A DNA stretch of 16,139 nt from CAZBEA01 sp964519355 (GCA_964519355.1 CAZFJW010000030.1:1-16139), one strand, 5' to 3'. Positions 6,810-14,654 are shown, counted from the first letter of the stretch. Notes: generated from the sequence alone by a model not told the origin. Numbers and translations are program-made.

Positions 6810-7214
6810 ATGATCACACTGTCCAAAACTAAAAAAGCTCTTGAAGCAGCCGAAGACAAGGCCAAAGAATTAGGAATCAATATATCCACAGTTATAGTGG
6901 ACGACCATGGTTCAATCGTTGGATCTTCACGAATGGATGGTTCCATTCCAATCAGTCCACAATTTGCTTACACAAAAGCATTCACATCAGCAAATCTTGG
7001 GTTTGCCACAAAGGACCTTGGACCATTCACAAATGAAAATAAGCCCTACTTTGGTATAAATACCTTGTTTGGTGGGGAACTCACAACTATTGCAGGTGGT
7101 ATTCCTGTTGTAATAGGTAACAAATTATGTGGCGGAGTTGGAGTTGGTGGTTCTCAAGATACAATGCAAGATCATGAATGCTCACAGGCTGCTGTTGACG
7201 TTCTCACCTCATAA
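6810..7214 (+). CDS. GlcG/HbpS family protein (DUF336)
   Basis: A 134-residue protein matching the GlcG/HbpS fold: an N-terminal helix (KALEAAEDKAKELG), the strand ISTVIVDDHGSIVGSSRMDG (residues 25-44), a helix containing YTKAFTSANL (54-63), GGIPVVIGNKLCGGVGVGG (96-114) and a final helix starting QDHECSQAA. Members bind haem or small organic ligands, or act as accessory proteins of glycolate or diol pathways; HbpS is an extracellular redox and haem sensor. There is no signal peptide, so this copy should be cytoplasmic. The ligand is unknown. Its stop codon directly abuts the stop of the convergent dnaJ gene with no base between them. Confidence 0.85.
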   Translation: MITLSKTKKALEAAEDKAKELGINISTVIVDDHGSIVGSSRMDGSIPISPQFAYTKAFTSANLGFATKDLGPFTNENKPYFGINTLFGGELTTIAGGIPVVIGNKLCGGVGVGGSQDTMQDHECSQAAVDVLTS

Positions 7215-8075
7215 CTAAAACCACTTTGATTTTTTGCTTTCTTTATCAAACTCTGCAAGAAGTTCTTTCTGCCTGGCATTTACTTTTTTAGGGATAACAA
7301 TTTTTATTATCACAAAATGGTCTCCATGCCCTCCCTTGCCAGGATATGGAATTCCTTTCCCTTTTATACGAATTAAAGCATTTGACTGCGTACCCTCAGG
7401 AATTTTCAATTTCACTTTTCCAGTTATAGTCTCAACCTCTATAACATCTCCAAGAATAGCCTGCTGTATTGAAATCTCCTCATCTGTGATGATATTTTGA
7501 CCCTCTCTCCTAAAGCGAGGATCTGATTCGACATCAAAAACAACATCAAAATCTCCAAACCTTACTCTTGAACCATTTCCGACTCCTGCGGGAATCTTGA
7601 TTGTCTGTTTTTTCCCCTCGATTGTGACATTTTTCTCCCCACCCTTAACTGCATCCATGAATGAAATTCTAAGTGAATACGTTGACCTTCTTTGACCGCG
7701 CGCACCACCAAAAAACTGCTCAAAAATATCAAAAGGGTCTGATCCTCCACCAAAATCAAATCCGAATGGATTTTGACCGCCATCTCCTCCAGAACTAGAA
7801 TACGTATAAGTAAACGGTCCTTGCTGACCACCTCCAAATGGCCCACCACCACCAAATCCTGGACCGGCGCTTCCAAATTGGTCATATGAGGTTTTTTTCT
7901 TCTCATCAGAGAGCACTTCATACGCTTCATTTATCTCCTTAAATTTTTCTTCGGAATCTTTTGAGGCATTTCTGTCTGGATGGTATTTTAGTGCAAGCCT
8001 GCGATACGCAGCCTTTATTTCATCTGAACTCGCTCCCTTTTTTACACCTAATATTTCATAATAATCTTTGCTCAT
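7215..8075 (-). CDS. dnaJ: DnaJ co-chaperone, type B (no zinc finger)
   Basis: A 286-residue J-protein. The J domain spans residues 1-68 with the HPD motif at 32-34, which stimulates DnaK ATPase. A Gly/Phe-rich linker follows (about 69-125, many GGG and FGF units), then the C-terminal substrate-binding barrel domains (130-265; KIPAGVGNGSRVRF, DPRFRREGQNI, QAILGDVIEVET, LKIPEGTQSNALIRIKGKG). The CXXCXGXG zinc-binding repeats of classical DnaJ are absent, so it is a CbpA-like type B protein. The first C-terminal subdomain is shorter than usual: a loop that normally follows the GvrvRf strand is missing. No DnaK or GrpE gene is in the window. It is divergent from the YibE/F gene, and its -10 element ends seven bases before the ATG. 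Confidence 0.93.
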   Translation of the reverse strand: MSKDYYEILGVKKGASSDEIKAAYRRLALKYHPDRNASKDSEEKFKEINEAYEVLSDEKKKTSYDQFGSAGPGFGGGGPFGGGQQGPFTYTYSSSGGDGGQNPFGFDFGGGSDPFDIFEQFFGGARGQRRSTYSLRISFMDAVKGGEKNVTIEGKKQTIKIPAGVGNGSRVRFGDFDVVFDVESDPRFRREGQNIITDEEISIQQAILGDVIEVETITGKVKLKIPEGTQSNALIRIKGKGIPYPGKGGHGDHFVIIKIVIPKKVNARQKELLAEFDKESKKSKWF

Positions 8076-8082
8076 GAATCAT

Positions 8083-8112
8083 ATTTTAGCAAAAAAGAGG
8101 TCTAATTGCCAG
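8083..8112 (-). promoter_or_regulatory. Promoter of dnaJ, predicted leaderless
   Basis: On the minus strand, TAAAAT (8083-8088; five of six) is preceded, 18 bases upstream, by CTGGCA (8107-8112; four of six). The -10 ends seven bases before ATG 8075, so transcription is predicted to start at or next to the A of the start codon. No Shine-Dalgarno sequence is present. Confidence 0.5.
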
Positions 8113-8130
8113 AAATAAGACTAAAAGAAT

Positions 8131-8139
8131 TGGTATAAT
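8131..8139 (+). promoter_or_regulatory. Extended -10 promoter of the YibE/F gene, predicted leaderless
   Basis: TGG followed by a perfect TATAAT (8134-8139) forms an extended -10 element. No good -35 is seen at the expected distance. The -10 ends eight bases before ATG 8148, so the transcript should be leaderless or nearly so. The 72-base region between dnaJ and this gene contains both promoters back to back and nothing else visible. Confidence 0.6.
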
Positions 8140-8147
8140 TAATATAG

Positions 8148-9239
8148 ATGAAATCTCGATGGATTTTTGCGCCAATTTTATATCTTGTTGTATTCTTGGC
8201 AATATCTTTCTTAATTCCCGGGTATCTATCTCACAACAATAATTCCACTCATCATTATGTACGGGGAAAGATTGTTAAAATAGATATAAAAAATGTCCAA
8301 TCGGATACTGTAAAAAAAATCTACCATGTACAAATATATGAGAATAAAAAAAAGAAAGTAGTAGAAATTGAATTTTTAGAACACAAAAACTCCCCAAGTA
8401 TTTTCAAGATCAACACGAAAGTTATTGTTGCCCGCGATTCAAATGGAATAAATGCAATTCAGGACATTGATAGAATTTCCTATACACCTTTCATTCTTTT
8501 GCTTTTCTTAGTATTTATAGTAATAACCATAGGAATCAAGGGAATACGAGCTTTTTTAGGATTATATGTAAGCATTGCTATTCTATTTTTTATCACAATC
8601 CCCCTTATCCTAAGAGGACATGATGCCTTAATGATATGTGTTGTCTCGGCATTGATAATTTCTGTATGCTCAATTTTTATTACACACGGCCTGAATAAAG
8701 TATCATTTATTTCACTTCTCTGTATTAGCGCTACGCTTTTTATTTCAGGAATTTCATCATATTTTCTTACTAGCATCTTACATCTATATGGGAGAGCACA
8801 AGAAGCATCTTTCTATATCAATTTTCATTCGTCCTATCGGATTGACCTACGCGGGCTATTGCTTGGAGGAATAATAATAGGGTCTCTGGGGATTTTGGAT
8901 GATATAATAATAACCCAAATTACACTCATAAAAGAAGCTTCAAAATTTTACAAAAGAAATTCATTCAATAATTTATTTCATCATTCTTTAATTGTGGGAA
9001 AAGAGCATATTGCAGCTTTAATAAACACCCTGGCCCTTGCCTATATAGGACCATCGCTCCCTTTATTTGTACTTCTTGCAACAAATAAGTCTTTACCTCT
9101 ATGGGTAATACTCAATAGCGAGATTCTTATGGAAGAATTCGTAAGAACTTTTGCTGGGAGCCTTGCACTCGTCTGCGCTGTCCCAATTACATCACTTCTT
9201 GGTGCCTTGTTTTATCGTAAAAAAATTACGGCGAATTAA
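8148..9239 (+). CDS. YibE/F family multi-pass membrane protein
   Basis: A 363-residue protein. Residues 7-27 form one membrane helix, followed by a beta-rich extracytoplasmic segment (35-108; RGKIVKIDI, VARDSNGINAIQDID) and then about seven membrane helices from 112 onward. Family signatures are GSLGILDDIIITQITLIKE (245-263), GKEHIAALINTLALAYIG (284-301) with PSLPL after it, and the closing segment FVRTFAGSLALVCAVPITSL (331-350). This is the architecture of the YibE/F family found in Firmicutes, Actinobacteria and CPR, whose biochemical function is not settled; transport has been suggested in some members. The last 14 bases overlap the 3' end of the convergent gene on the other strand. Confidence 0.85.
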   Translation: MKSRWIFAPILYLVVFLAISFLIPGYLSHNNNSTHHYVRGKIVKIDIKNVQSDTVKKIYHVQIYENKKKKVVEIEFLEHKNSPSIFKINTKVIVARDSNGINAIQDIDRISYTPFILLLFLVFIVITIGIKGIRAFLGLYVSIAILFFITIPLILRGHDALMICVVSALIISVCSIFITHGLNKVSFISLLCISATLFISGISSYFLTSILHLYGRAQEASFYINFHSSYRIDLRGLLLGGIIIGSLGILDDIIITQITLIKEASKFYKRNSFNNLFHHSLIVGKEHIAALINTLALAYIGPSLPLFVLLATNKSLPLWVILNSEILMEEFVRTFAGSLALVCAVPITSLLGALFYRKKITAN

Positions 9240-9849
9240 TTTTTCTTTTTTTAAGATAGTAAATACCTCCAATTATAAAAAGTAGTATCACAAACAGAAC
9301 TAAACCTACTATTATAATCGTAGTTGTGGTTGTTTTTTTGTTTTCAGAATTTTTTTGGGTTAGTTCCTGATTTGGATAAGTAGGAGTAACAACGGGAGTT
9401 TTTATAGGAACTTGGAAAAATTCAGCCACAACTCCTCCCGTCTCTGCAAGTACTGTAGGATTTTCTGCCTTCAACAAAGTATAATGTGCAAGTATCTCAT
9501 ATGTTTGCCCATACTCTTCAAGTCTTTTAGACTGCCCCTCAAGTGGATGATAGTAAAGTCTAAAACTTGAAAGATTAGCATTTTCTTCTATTATTTTGGT
9601 ATTCATTTCGCTCTTGGCTAAATTCTTAATTCCATCATCAGAACAAAGAGCTATATACACTTGTTTTTCCGCATCCCTACCTTTTCTAAAATATTCAAGC
9701 ACACCAGCACATTCTTTAAAGACCATCTTCAATTGAATATCATCTTTATACTCCCCCACAACAAGACTTTGTCCTGATGCTGCATTTGCAGTAAAAATAC
9801 TCCCCGCTAGTATCACAATCAAAATTGATATCAATAACTTAAATCTCAT
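9226..9849 (-). CDS. Exported protein with signal peptide and C-terminal membrane anchor
   Basis: The start is placed at ATG 9849 (207 residues), which gives a classic signal peptide: basic MRFK, a hydrophobic core and cleavage after ANA (about residue 23). In-frame ATGs at 9885 and 9897 would overlap the upstream protease gene and are alternatives; 9885 would couple translation directly. Residues 24-150 form an exported domain with two cysteines (47 and 69), 150-176 is a Pro/Thr/Lys-rich stalk, 177-199 a membrane helix and 200-207 a basic tail (KKRKINSP). This is a type I topology with the domain outside. No known family or catalytic motif is recognised. As the last gene of the protease operon it may be a surface partner, chaperone or substrate-presenting factor; that is inference. 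Confidence 0.65.
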   Translation of the reverse strand: MRFKLLISILIVILAGSIFTANAASGQSLVVGEYKDDIQLKMVFKECAGVLEYFRKGRDAEKQVYIALCSDDGIKNLAKSEMNTKIIEENANLSSFRLYYHPLEGQSKRLEEYGQTYEILAHYTLLKAENPTVLAETGGVVAEFFQVPIKTPVVTPTYPNQELTQKNSENKKTTTTTIIIVGLVLFVILLFIIGGIYYLKKRKINSP

Positions 9850-9877
9850 GTTTTTATTGTTAGTAAAAATAGTAAAC

Positions 9878-11530
9878 CTATTCATTCGCAAGTTCAAGTA
9901 CGGCTGCTGTCATGGCTTTTGTTGCTTTGGTAATTTGACTGTAATTTAAATTATTTGTAGTATCAGTCGGCTTATGCCAAAATGGGCTAAATGCACATTC
10001 TGTTACAAAGACAGCACCGATTCCCGCCCTCCAAAAGGGTGCATGATCACTTGCCGAGATAGACGTTGGTTCTGCTTTTCCTTCTAAGCCAATATCATAT
10101 TTTGTAATAGCATCTTCGAGCTTTAGGGCAATTTCTTTACTTCCAGAAACAGTATCTTTATACCCAAATCCCACACACTCATCGCCCGTGGAATTTCCAA
10201 TCATATCTGCATTAATTACTCCTGTTACTCGTGGCTTTGACGCAACATAATGCTCACTACCAAATAGCCCCTGTTCTTCTCCAGAGAAGGTAATAAATTT
10301 TATTGTACGTTTAGGAATAATCCCCGATTCTTTTATAACCCTGGCAGCCTCCATAACTGCAACAGTCCCACTGGCATTATCATCCGCTCCGGGTGAAACA
10401 GTATTTGACCCCCCCGAATTTGCGTCCCCTCTTGAATCCATATGTGAAGTCACGAGATAAATTTTTGAAGTATCTACCCCAGATATTGTTGCAACAATAT
10501 TATTTGTCGGAATTCCTGAGACGGAAAATTCATCAAACTCAACTGCAATACCGTTATCTGAAAAGTGCTTTTTAATATATTCTGCCTCTATGCGATTTCC
10601 CTTGGGACGCCCTCCCTCACCGTTGTATGTGCTCCATCTACTTTGCGACTCATCATCCCCAGGAATATCATCGCTATCTACAAGATTCTTCATGTATTCA
10701 CGTATTTTTGATTCAGAAACTTTTTCTATAATTTTAGGAATATCAATTGTGGCAGGCGTTGTCCCCCCTCCTCCACCACCAGAAGTTCCGCCAGTTTTAC
10801 CAATATCGAGCGGATGATCATACACAAGACCTGCACCTGCAACTGTTATTGAATAGTGAAATTCAACTGGCTTGGTTCCTTTATCAAATCCAAATGTAAT
10901 TGTATTTCCCCCAAGAGGAACATTTTCCAGCTTAAAATCCCCAGATGTATCAGTTGTTGTCGATTGTCCAGAAGTAAGTGAAACTTTTTGATTTTCAAGC
11001 GCTGAATCTCCTGTATTAAAAGCTTTATCTCCATTTGCATCTAAGTAATATTTTCCTGTAACTTTCGATGTGCCGCTTGCCGCTCCTACTGGCACTGTGT
11101 ACGGAGACTTACAACAAGAAGCAGATGCAGCAGCGTTATAAAGATATACTCCACATGCATCATTGTCAGCACTTGACGTCGGAGAGTACGATCCACATGA
11201 TACTCCAGGGCGACAATAATTCAAAAATCCATCACTGCGAATAGTGGGGCACGTTCCAATTGCCGGAACATATGAAGCGGCGGGTTTGATCTGACAGCAA
11301 ATCGCTTTTTGAGCCCCTGATGAATACAGTCTATCCGTACAATCTTGATTGGTGTTACCTACGCCATCTCTGTTCTCTTCAAATCCTGGCTCACATCCTC
11401 TTGTCTCAGGACGGCAATGGTTGTATTTACCCCCTTCTTCATCAGGACACGCAGTAGTGATCACACCAGCAAACGCAGAACCTCTAAACAAGATTGTTAG
11501 TAAAACAAAAACTAAAAAGTATTTTTTCAT
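9878..11530 (-). CDS. Secreted M28 family zinc aminopeptidase with Cys-rich and B-like modules
   Basis: A 550-residue exported enzyme. Domains in order are: signal peptide 1-21 (ending AFA); two tandem six-Cys repeats (28-79 and 94-140), each ending in CC; an SdrD B-like/carboxypeptidase-regulatory-like module (156-244); a polyglycine linker (247-256); and an M28 peptidase domain (265-550). Metal and catalytic residues visible are His363 and Asp365 (SHMDSRG), Asp383/384 (GADDNASG), Glu418-Glu419 (SGEEQG), Asp442 (NADMIG) and His519 (WHKPTDT), so a two-zinc active site looks intact. By family knowledge it removes N-terminal amino acids from peptides outside the cell. It overlaps the M4 protease gene by ATGA, which suggests that the endopeptidase and aminopeptidase work in sequence on the same substrates. 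Confidence 0.92.
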   Translation of the reverse strand: MKKYFLVFVLLTILFRGSAFAGVITTACPDEEGGKYNHCRPETRGCEPGFEENRDGVGNTNQDCTDRLYSSGAQKAICCQIKPAASYVPAIGTCPTIRSDGFLNYCRPGVSCGSYSPTSSADNDACGVYLYNAAASASCCKSPYTVPVGAASGTSKVTGKYYLDANGDKAFNTGDSALENQKVSLTSGQSTTTDTSGDFKLENVPLGGNTITFGFDKGTKPVEFHYSITVAGAGLVYDHPLDIGKTGGTSGGGGGGTTPATIDIPKIIEKVSESKIREYMKNLVDSDDIPGDDESQSRWSTYNGEGGRPKGNRIEAEYIKKHFSDNGIAVEFDEFSVSGIPTNNIVATISGVDTSKIYLVTSHMDSRGDANSGGSNTVSPGADDNASGTVAVMEAARVIKESGIIPKRTIKFITFSGEEQGLFGSEHYVASKPRVTGVINADMIGNSTGDECVGFGYKDTVSGSKEIALKLEDAITKYDIGLEGKAEPTSISASDHAPFWRAGIGAVFVTECAFSPFWHKPTDTTNNLNYSQITKATKAMTAAVLELANE

Positions 11531-13722
11531 TTTTTTGGTCTGCAGATTAGTTTACATAACTGTAAGTTTTTTTTCTGAGCAGCGCATTTTGGATCAAATT
11601 CACAGATATGCGGAACTGGTGTCGGTGTGAGAGTTGGCCCATCACCAATAGTAGGTCCAACTTTCACGGTAGGCTTGGCAACAATTGTCGGCTCTGTTTT
11701 TGTTGAAAAAATTCTAAAATCGATAGATTGATCAGGACCCAAAACAATTGGCCGCGTTTCCTTTTTACTACCAAGAATCGAAAGTGTAATGGTATAAAGT
11801 CCAGAAGGATAATCCGACAAAACATAATCACCTGCAGCATTTGTCGTTGCCGAACCGGTCTTCGGACCATCAGACAGATCTAATGTTGCATCTTCATAAG
11901 GAGAATCTCCTGAGTCAAATTTTGCATCATTATTTACATCAATGTATACTTTACCACTCACTTTATAGTTGCCGGAGCCCCCTCCGCCTCCACCACCACC
12001 CGTTGTTCCTGTTGGGGATGGGGTAATAGGTATTGTAGGACCTGCTCCCGATCCAGCGCACGCTGGGGCTTGCGGTGCCGGCGCTCCGCTTGGACAAAAA
12101 GGATTAGCCTGAGTTCCATCGGGTTGTTGATCCATTTCTGTTGCCTGCATTGCCTTTTTAACCTCATCACAAACTCCAGGTTCCGATGAAAATAAGTCAT
12201 CACAGGATTTATTAATTGCAAAATATGCATCTTTAAAGCTTGAGGTTTGAGTAAGATATAAATCCAACGCTCTATAAAGTATCCTTTGAGAACGCTCTCT
12301 GCCTACCGCATTTATCGAACAGCCGTTAAACTGTCCCCCATCAGTCATTAGAAAATATGCCTTATTTAGAATCCCACTATTAACATGAACCCCACCATGG
12401 TCATCACTGTCATCAGCTGGATTATCAAGCCTGCAAAAATACCTTGATGAAGAAAGCTTATCGGGCTGAGGCCTTGGAACTGAAGTTGGATCACTCATTG
12501 AACGAATTACTCCAAGTGCCGAACCCTCTCCCATGGTCCAATTGTTATCCATATTGCTTGCAAAAATATCTGAAATTGCCTCGTTAATTGCTCCAGACTG
12601 GTTTTGATATGCCAACCCAGCCTCATTAGCAGTAACGCCATGGGTAAATTCATGCCCAGTTATATCAAGCGTTACGAGCCCCGCACAATAATACATTGTT
12701 GCAGAACCATATGCGGCATTTTTGTACATACTGCATGGACCATTGTTATCAACTTGATACATTCGAACATAAGAGTTCAAGGCAAGTCCGTGATTATCCA
12801 AGCTGTCTCTTGAAAAAGTATTAAAGTAATAATCATATATTATTCCTAAAACATCATAACTTTTATTAGTATCCGAATCAGAAACTGCAGGATCCCCTTC
12901 TTGTCTGGCTATGCTGCACGGGGGATTACTCGTATTTTTACAGTCATATACGTTTCTAGTTCTAAGATCCGGAGTAAGCGTCTCCTCATATAGTATCTTC
13001 CCACTCGTAAGTGATACTAAATAGTATGTTGAAAAAATCCCTTGAGCAAAACTATCAATTTGAAATCCAAAAACAGGGTAAGTTTTTGTATCAGAACCTG
13101 CGCCAATCAATGAACTGTTAAAATAGTACTTTCCTTTCTCAGTAACACTTAACTCTTTTGATTCTCCTGAATCAACAAAAGCTTTTTCTAGCACAGCCTT
13201 TTTTGCCTCGTCTAATGTTATTTTTTCACTTTCTACTTTATTATCTTTTAACAAGGAGCCTGTAATTGCATCAATTTTTTTTCCTTCAATAGAATAAATG
13301 CTCAATTCACTCCCAAAAATTTGGACCCCGTTTATTGTCTGATAATATCGGATACGATCTATAATTTCTCCAGAGAAATTTTTGTCATTTTCCTGCATAT
13401 TTAGCTTGATATTATTCTCCAAACCTTGTGGGAATAACGGCTTTCCATCAATTTTTATGTTTTTAGAAATAAAATCTCTATAATCTCGATCATTGTCATC
13501 TTGAATCGACGGATTATTATCTTTAAAACTTAATGAAATTTTTAAAATATATTCGTTTTCGAAGTGTGAAGAAAAATCACTAAGGTTTTCTTGAGAAATT
13601 TGGATGTTCTCGCTTTTTTTGTATCTTGTTGAAACCAATAGTACAAAACTTATTATAATAACACTCAAGATGCAAGCTAAAATAATGATTTTGTTTTTTT
13701 CTTTTTGAATATAATTTCTCAT
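11527..13722 (-). CDS. Membrane-anchored M4 (thermolysin-like) metalloprotease
   Basis: A 731-residue protein. A basic N-terminus and membrane helix 11-31 form a signal anchor. Residues 55-255 are a propeptide with FTP/PepSY features (YYQTINGVQIFGSEL, YSIEGKKIDAITG, KITLDEAKKAVLEKA). The catalytic domain is about 258-530: HEFTH at 357-361 gives ligands His357 and His361 with catalytic Glu358, Glu381 (GAINEAISDIF) is the third ligand, 20 residues after His361 as in thermolysin, and His446 (HGGVHVNSGI) matches the transition-state His. A Pro/Gly linker with eight glycines leads to an SdrD B-like module (586-672), then a Pro/Thr-rich stalk and a final four-Cys tail (707, 713, 723, 727). The catalytic set is complete, so it should be an active endopeptidase after propeptide removal. 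It is coupled to both neighbours by TAATG and ATGA overlaps. Confidence 0.93.
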   Translation of the reverse strand: MRNYIQKEKNKIIILACILSVIIISFVLLVSTRYKKSENIQISQENLSDFSSHFENEYILKISLSFKDNNPSIQDDNDRDYRDFISKNIKIDGKPLFPQGLENNIKLNMQENDKNFSGEIIDRIRYYQTINGVQIFGSELSIYSIEGKKIDAITGSLLKDNKVESEKITLDEAKKAVLEKAFVDSGESKELSVTEKGKYYFNSSLIGAGSDTKTYPVFGFQIDSFAQGIFSTYYLVSLTSGKILYEETLTPDLRTRNVYDCKNTSNPPCSIARQEGDPAVSDSDTNKSYDVLGIIYDYYFNTFSRDSLDNHGLALNSYVRMYQVDNNGPCSMYKNAAYGSATMYYCAGLVTLDITGHEFTHGVTANEAGLAYQNQSGAINEAISDIFASNMDNNWTMGEGSALGVIRSMSDPTSVPRPQPDKLSSSRYFCRLDNPADDSDDHGGVHVNSGILNKAYFLMTDGGQFNGCSINAVGRERSQRILYRALDLYLTQTSSFKDAYFAINKSCDDLFSSEPGVCDEVKKAMQATEMDQQPDGTQANPFCPSGAPAPQAPACAGSGAGPTIPITPSPTGTTGGGGGGGGSGNYKVSGKVYIDVNNDAKFDSGDSPYEDATLDLSDGPKTGSATTNAAGDYVLSDYPSGLYTITLSILGSKKETRPIVLGPDQSIDFRIFSTKTEPTIVAKPTVKVGPTIGDGPTLTPTPVPHICEFDPKCAAQKKNLQLCKLICRPKK

Positions 13723-14264
13723 TACTCTTTTGGATATTTTATTGTGAAACTAATCATCTCAGAATTTCTTTTTTTAACTATAACTTGCAGGCCTAAGAGT
13801 GTCTTTTCTTCATCACAAACACCTGATACACCACCGCAGGAAAAAACTCCTGTCTCACTTTTATCTCCTTTTGTAACAGTAACTTTCCCTGATGTTGCAC
13901 AGTCAAAACAGTCAGGAATTATGCTTTCTTGCTCTTCATACAAAAAACTCGCTGATAATTTTTCAACAGAAAGAGATTCATTTTTTTTCAATTCAATATC
14001 TAACTGTTCATACTCTGTATTTTTTAAAACAACAGAAGGCACTACGGTAGGTCTATTTTCTGTAACAGTGGGTTTTTCTTCATTACGGAAAAACATAATT
14101 AGAAAAACGGCACTAACAGAAATAATTACTGTTATCCCTATTAATATATAGAGAGTAAGCATTTTTTTCCTGTTATTAATAGGCGGTGGAGGTGAAAAAT
14201 TAACAGGGGGCAAATTATTACCAACACCCTGCTGCTCTAAAGGAGTATTTACTGTTGGATCCAT
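13722..14264 (-). CDS. Single-pass membrane protein with exported four-Cys domain
   Basis: A 180-residue protein of unknown family. Residues 1-34 are Pro/Asn-rich and cytoplasmic (PPPPINNRKK), 36-59 is a membrane helix, 60-80 a Pro/Val/Thr linker, and 85-180 a small exported beta-rich domain with Cys119, 122, 143 and 150, where CFDC is a CxxC pair. Topology is N-in by the positive-inside rule. The start follows the stop of the Clp gene by three bases, and its stop overlaps the protease start as TAATG, so it is translationally tied to both. A role in protease maturation, inhibition or disulfide formation is possible, but nothing in the sequence settles it. Confidence 0.65.
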   Translation of the reverse strand: MDPTVNTPLEQQGVGNNLPPVNFSPPPPINNRKKMLTLYILIGITVIISVSAVFLIMFFRNEEKPTVTENRPTVVPSVVLKNTEYEQLDIELKKNESLSVEKLSASFLYEEQESIIPDCFDCATSGKVTVTKGDKSETGVFSCGGVSGVCDEEKTLLGLQVIVKKRNSEMISFTIKYPKE

Positions 14265-14267
14265 AAC

Positions 14268-14654
14268 TTAAGAAGTGCTTTGCTTCATTTGATTGCCATT
14301 GGAATATTGCATGCCATTCCCATTCTGAAGCGGGGCTTGAGGAGTAAGTCTTGAGTATATAGAGTAAGGCTGTCCAGAAAGATAGTTTTGTTGCGGAGCT
14401 TGAGGCTCTGCAGTAGACGGAGCCCCATTTTGATCAATAGCAGGTTGGACTGTTGAATTCACAGCATTTTGTTCAGACATAGGAACGCTCGGTTGGGCAG
14501 ATTGAGAATAAGAAATAGGCGATTGCTGCTCAGGTGTTGCTGTGTTTCCTGGCTGCACTGATGATTCCTGGCTCTGGGTCGTTGAATTCGAAGCATTTGT
14601 GTCATTTTTATTGCTTTCAGGCGAACTCAAAATTTGATTTTTTTCTTGCGGGGT
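14268..14654 (-). other. Low-complexity Q/S/N/P-rich C-terminal extension of the Clp ATPase
   Basis: This stretch codes for about 128 residues after the last folded Clp element (YIFTKGTPQEKN). It is dominated by Gln, Ser, Asn, Pro and Thr, with no hydrophobic core. Two loosely repeated units are seen, NASNSTTQ and NAVNSTVQ, with matching GTTGAATTC-type sequence at DNA level. Such a tail is not part of usual ClpC or ClpB proteins. Confidence 0.75.

Noticed and set aside
7225..7250. Inverted repeat TTTGAT...ATCAAA near the dnaJ/HbpS-like junction as a terminator
   Set aside because: Only six AT-rich pairs with a 14-base loop and inside the dnaJ coding end; it is explained by Lys/Ser/Asp codons.
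11980..12005. Short GGT/GGA-type repeats as a microsatellite or phase-variable tract
   Set aside because: Codons are mixed (ggt, gga, ggc) and the run encodes a polyglycine linker in frame; slippage is possible but no pure repeat of notable length is seen.
13620..13692. Lipobox-like LAC in the N-terminus of the M4 protease (residues 15-17)
   Set aside because: The cysteine lies in the middle of the hydrophobic helix with too short a stretch before it and more hydrophobic residues after it; a signal anchor fits better.
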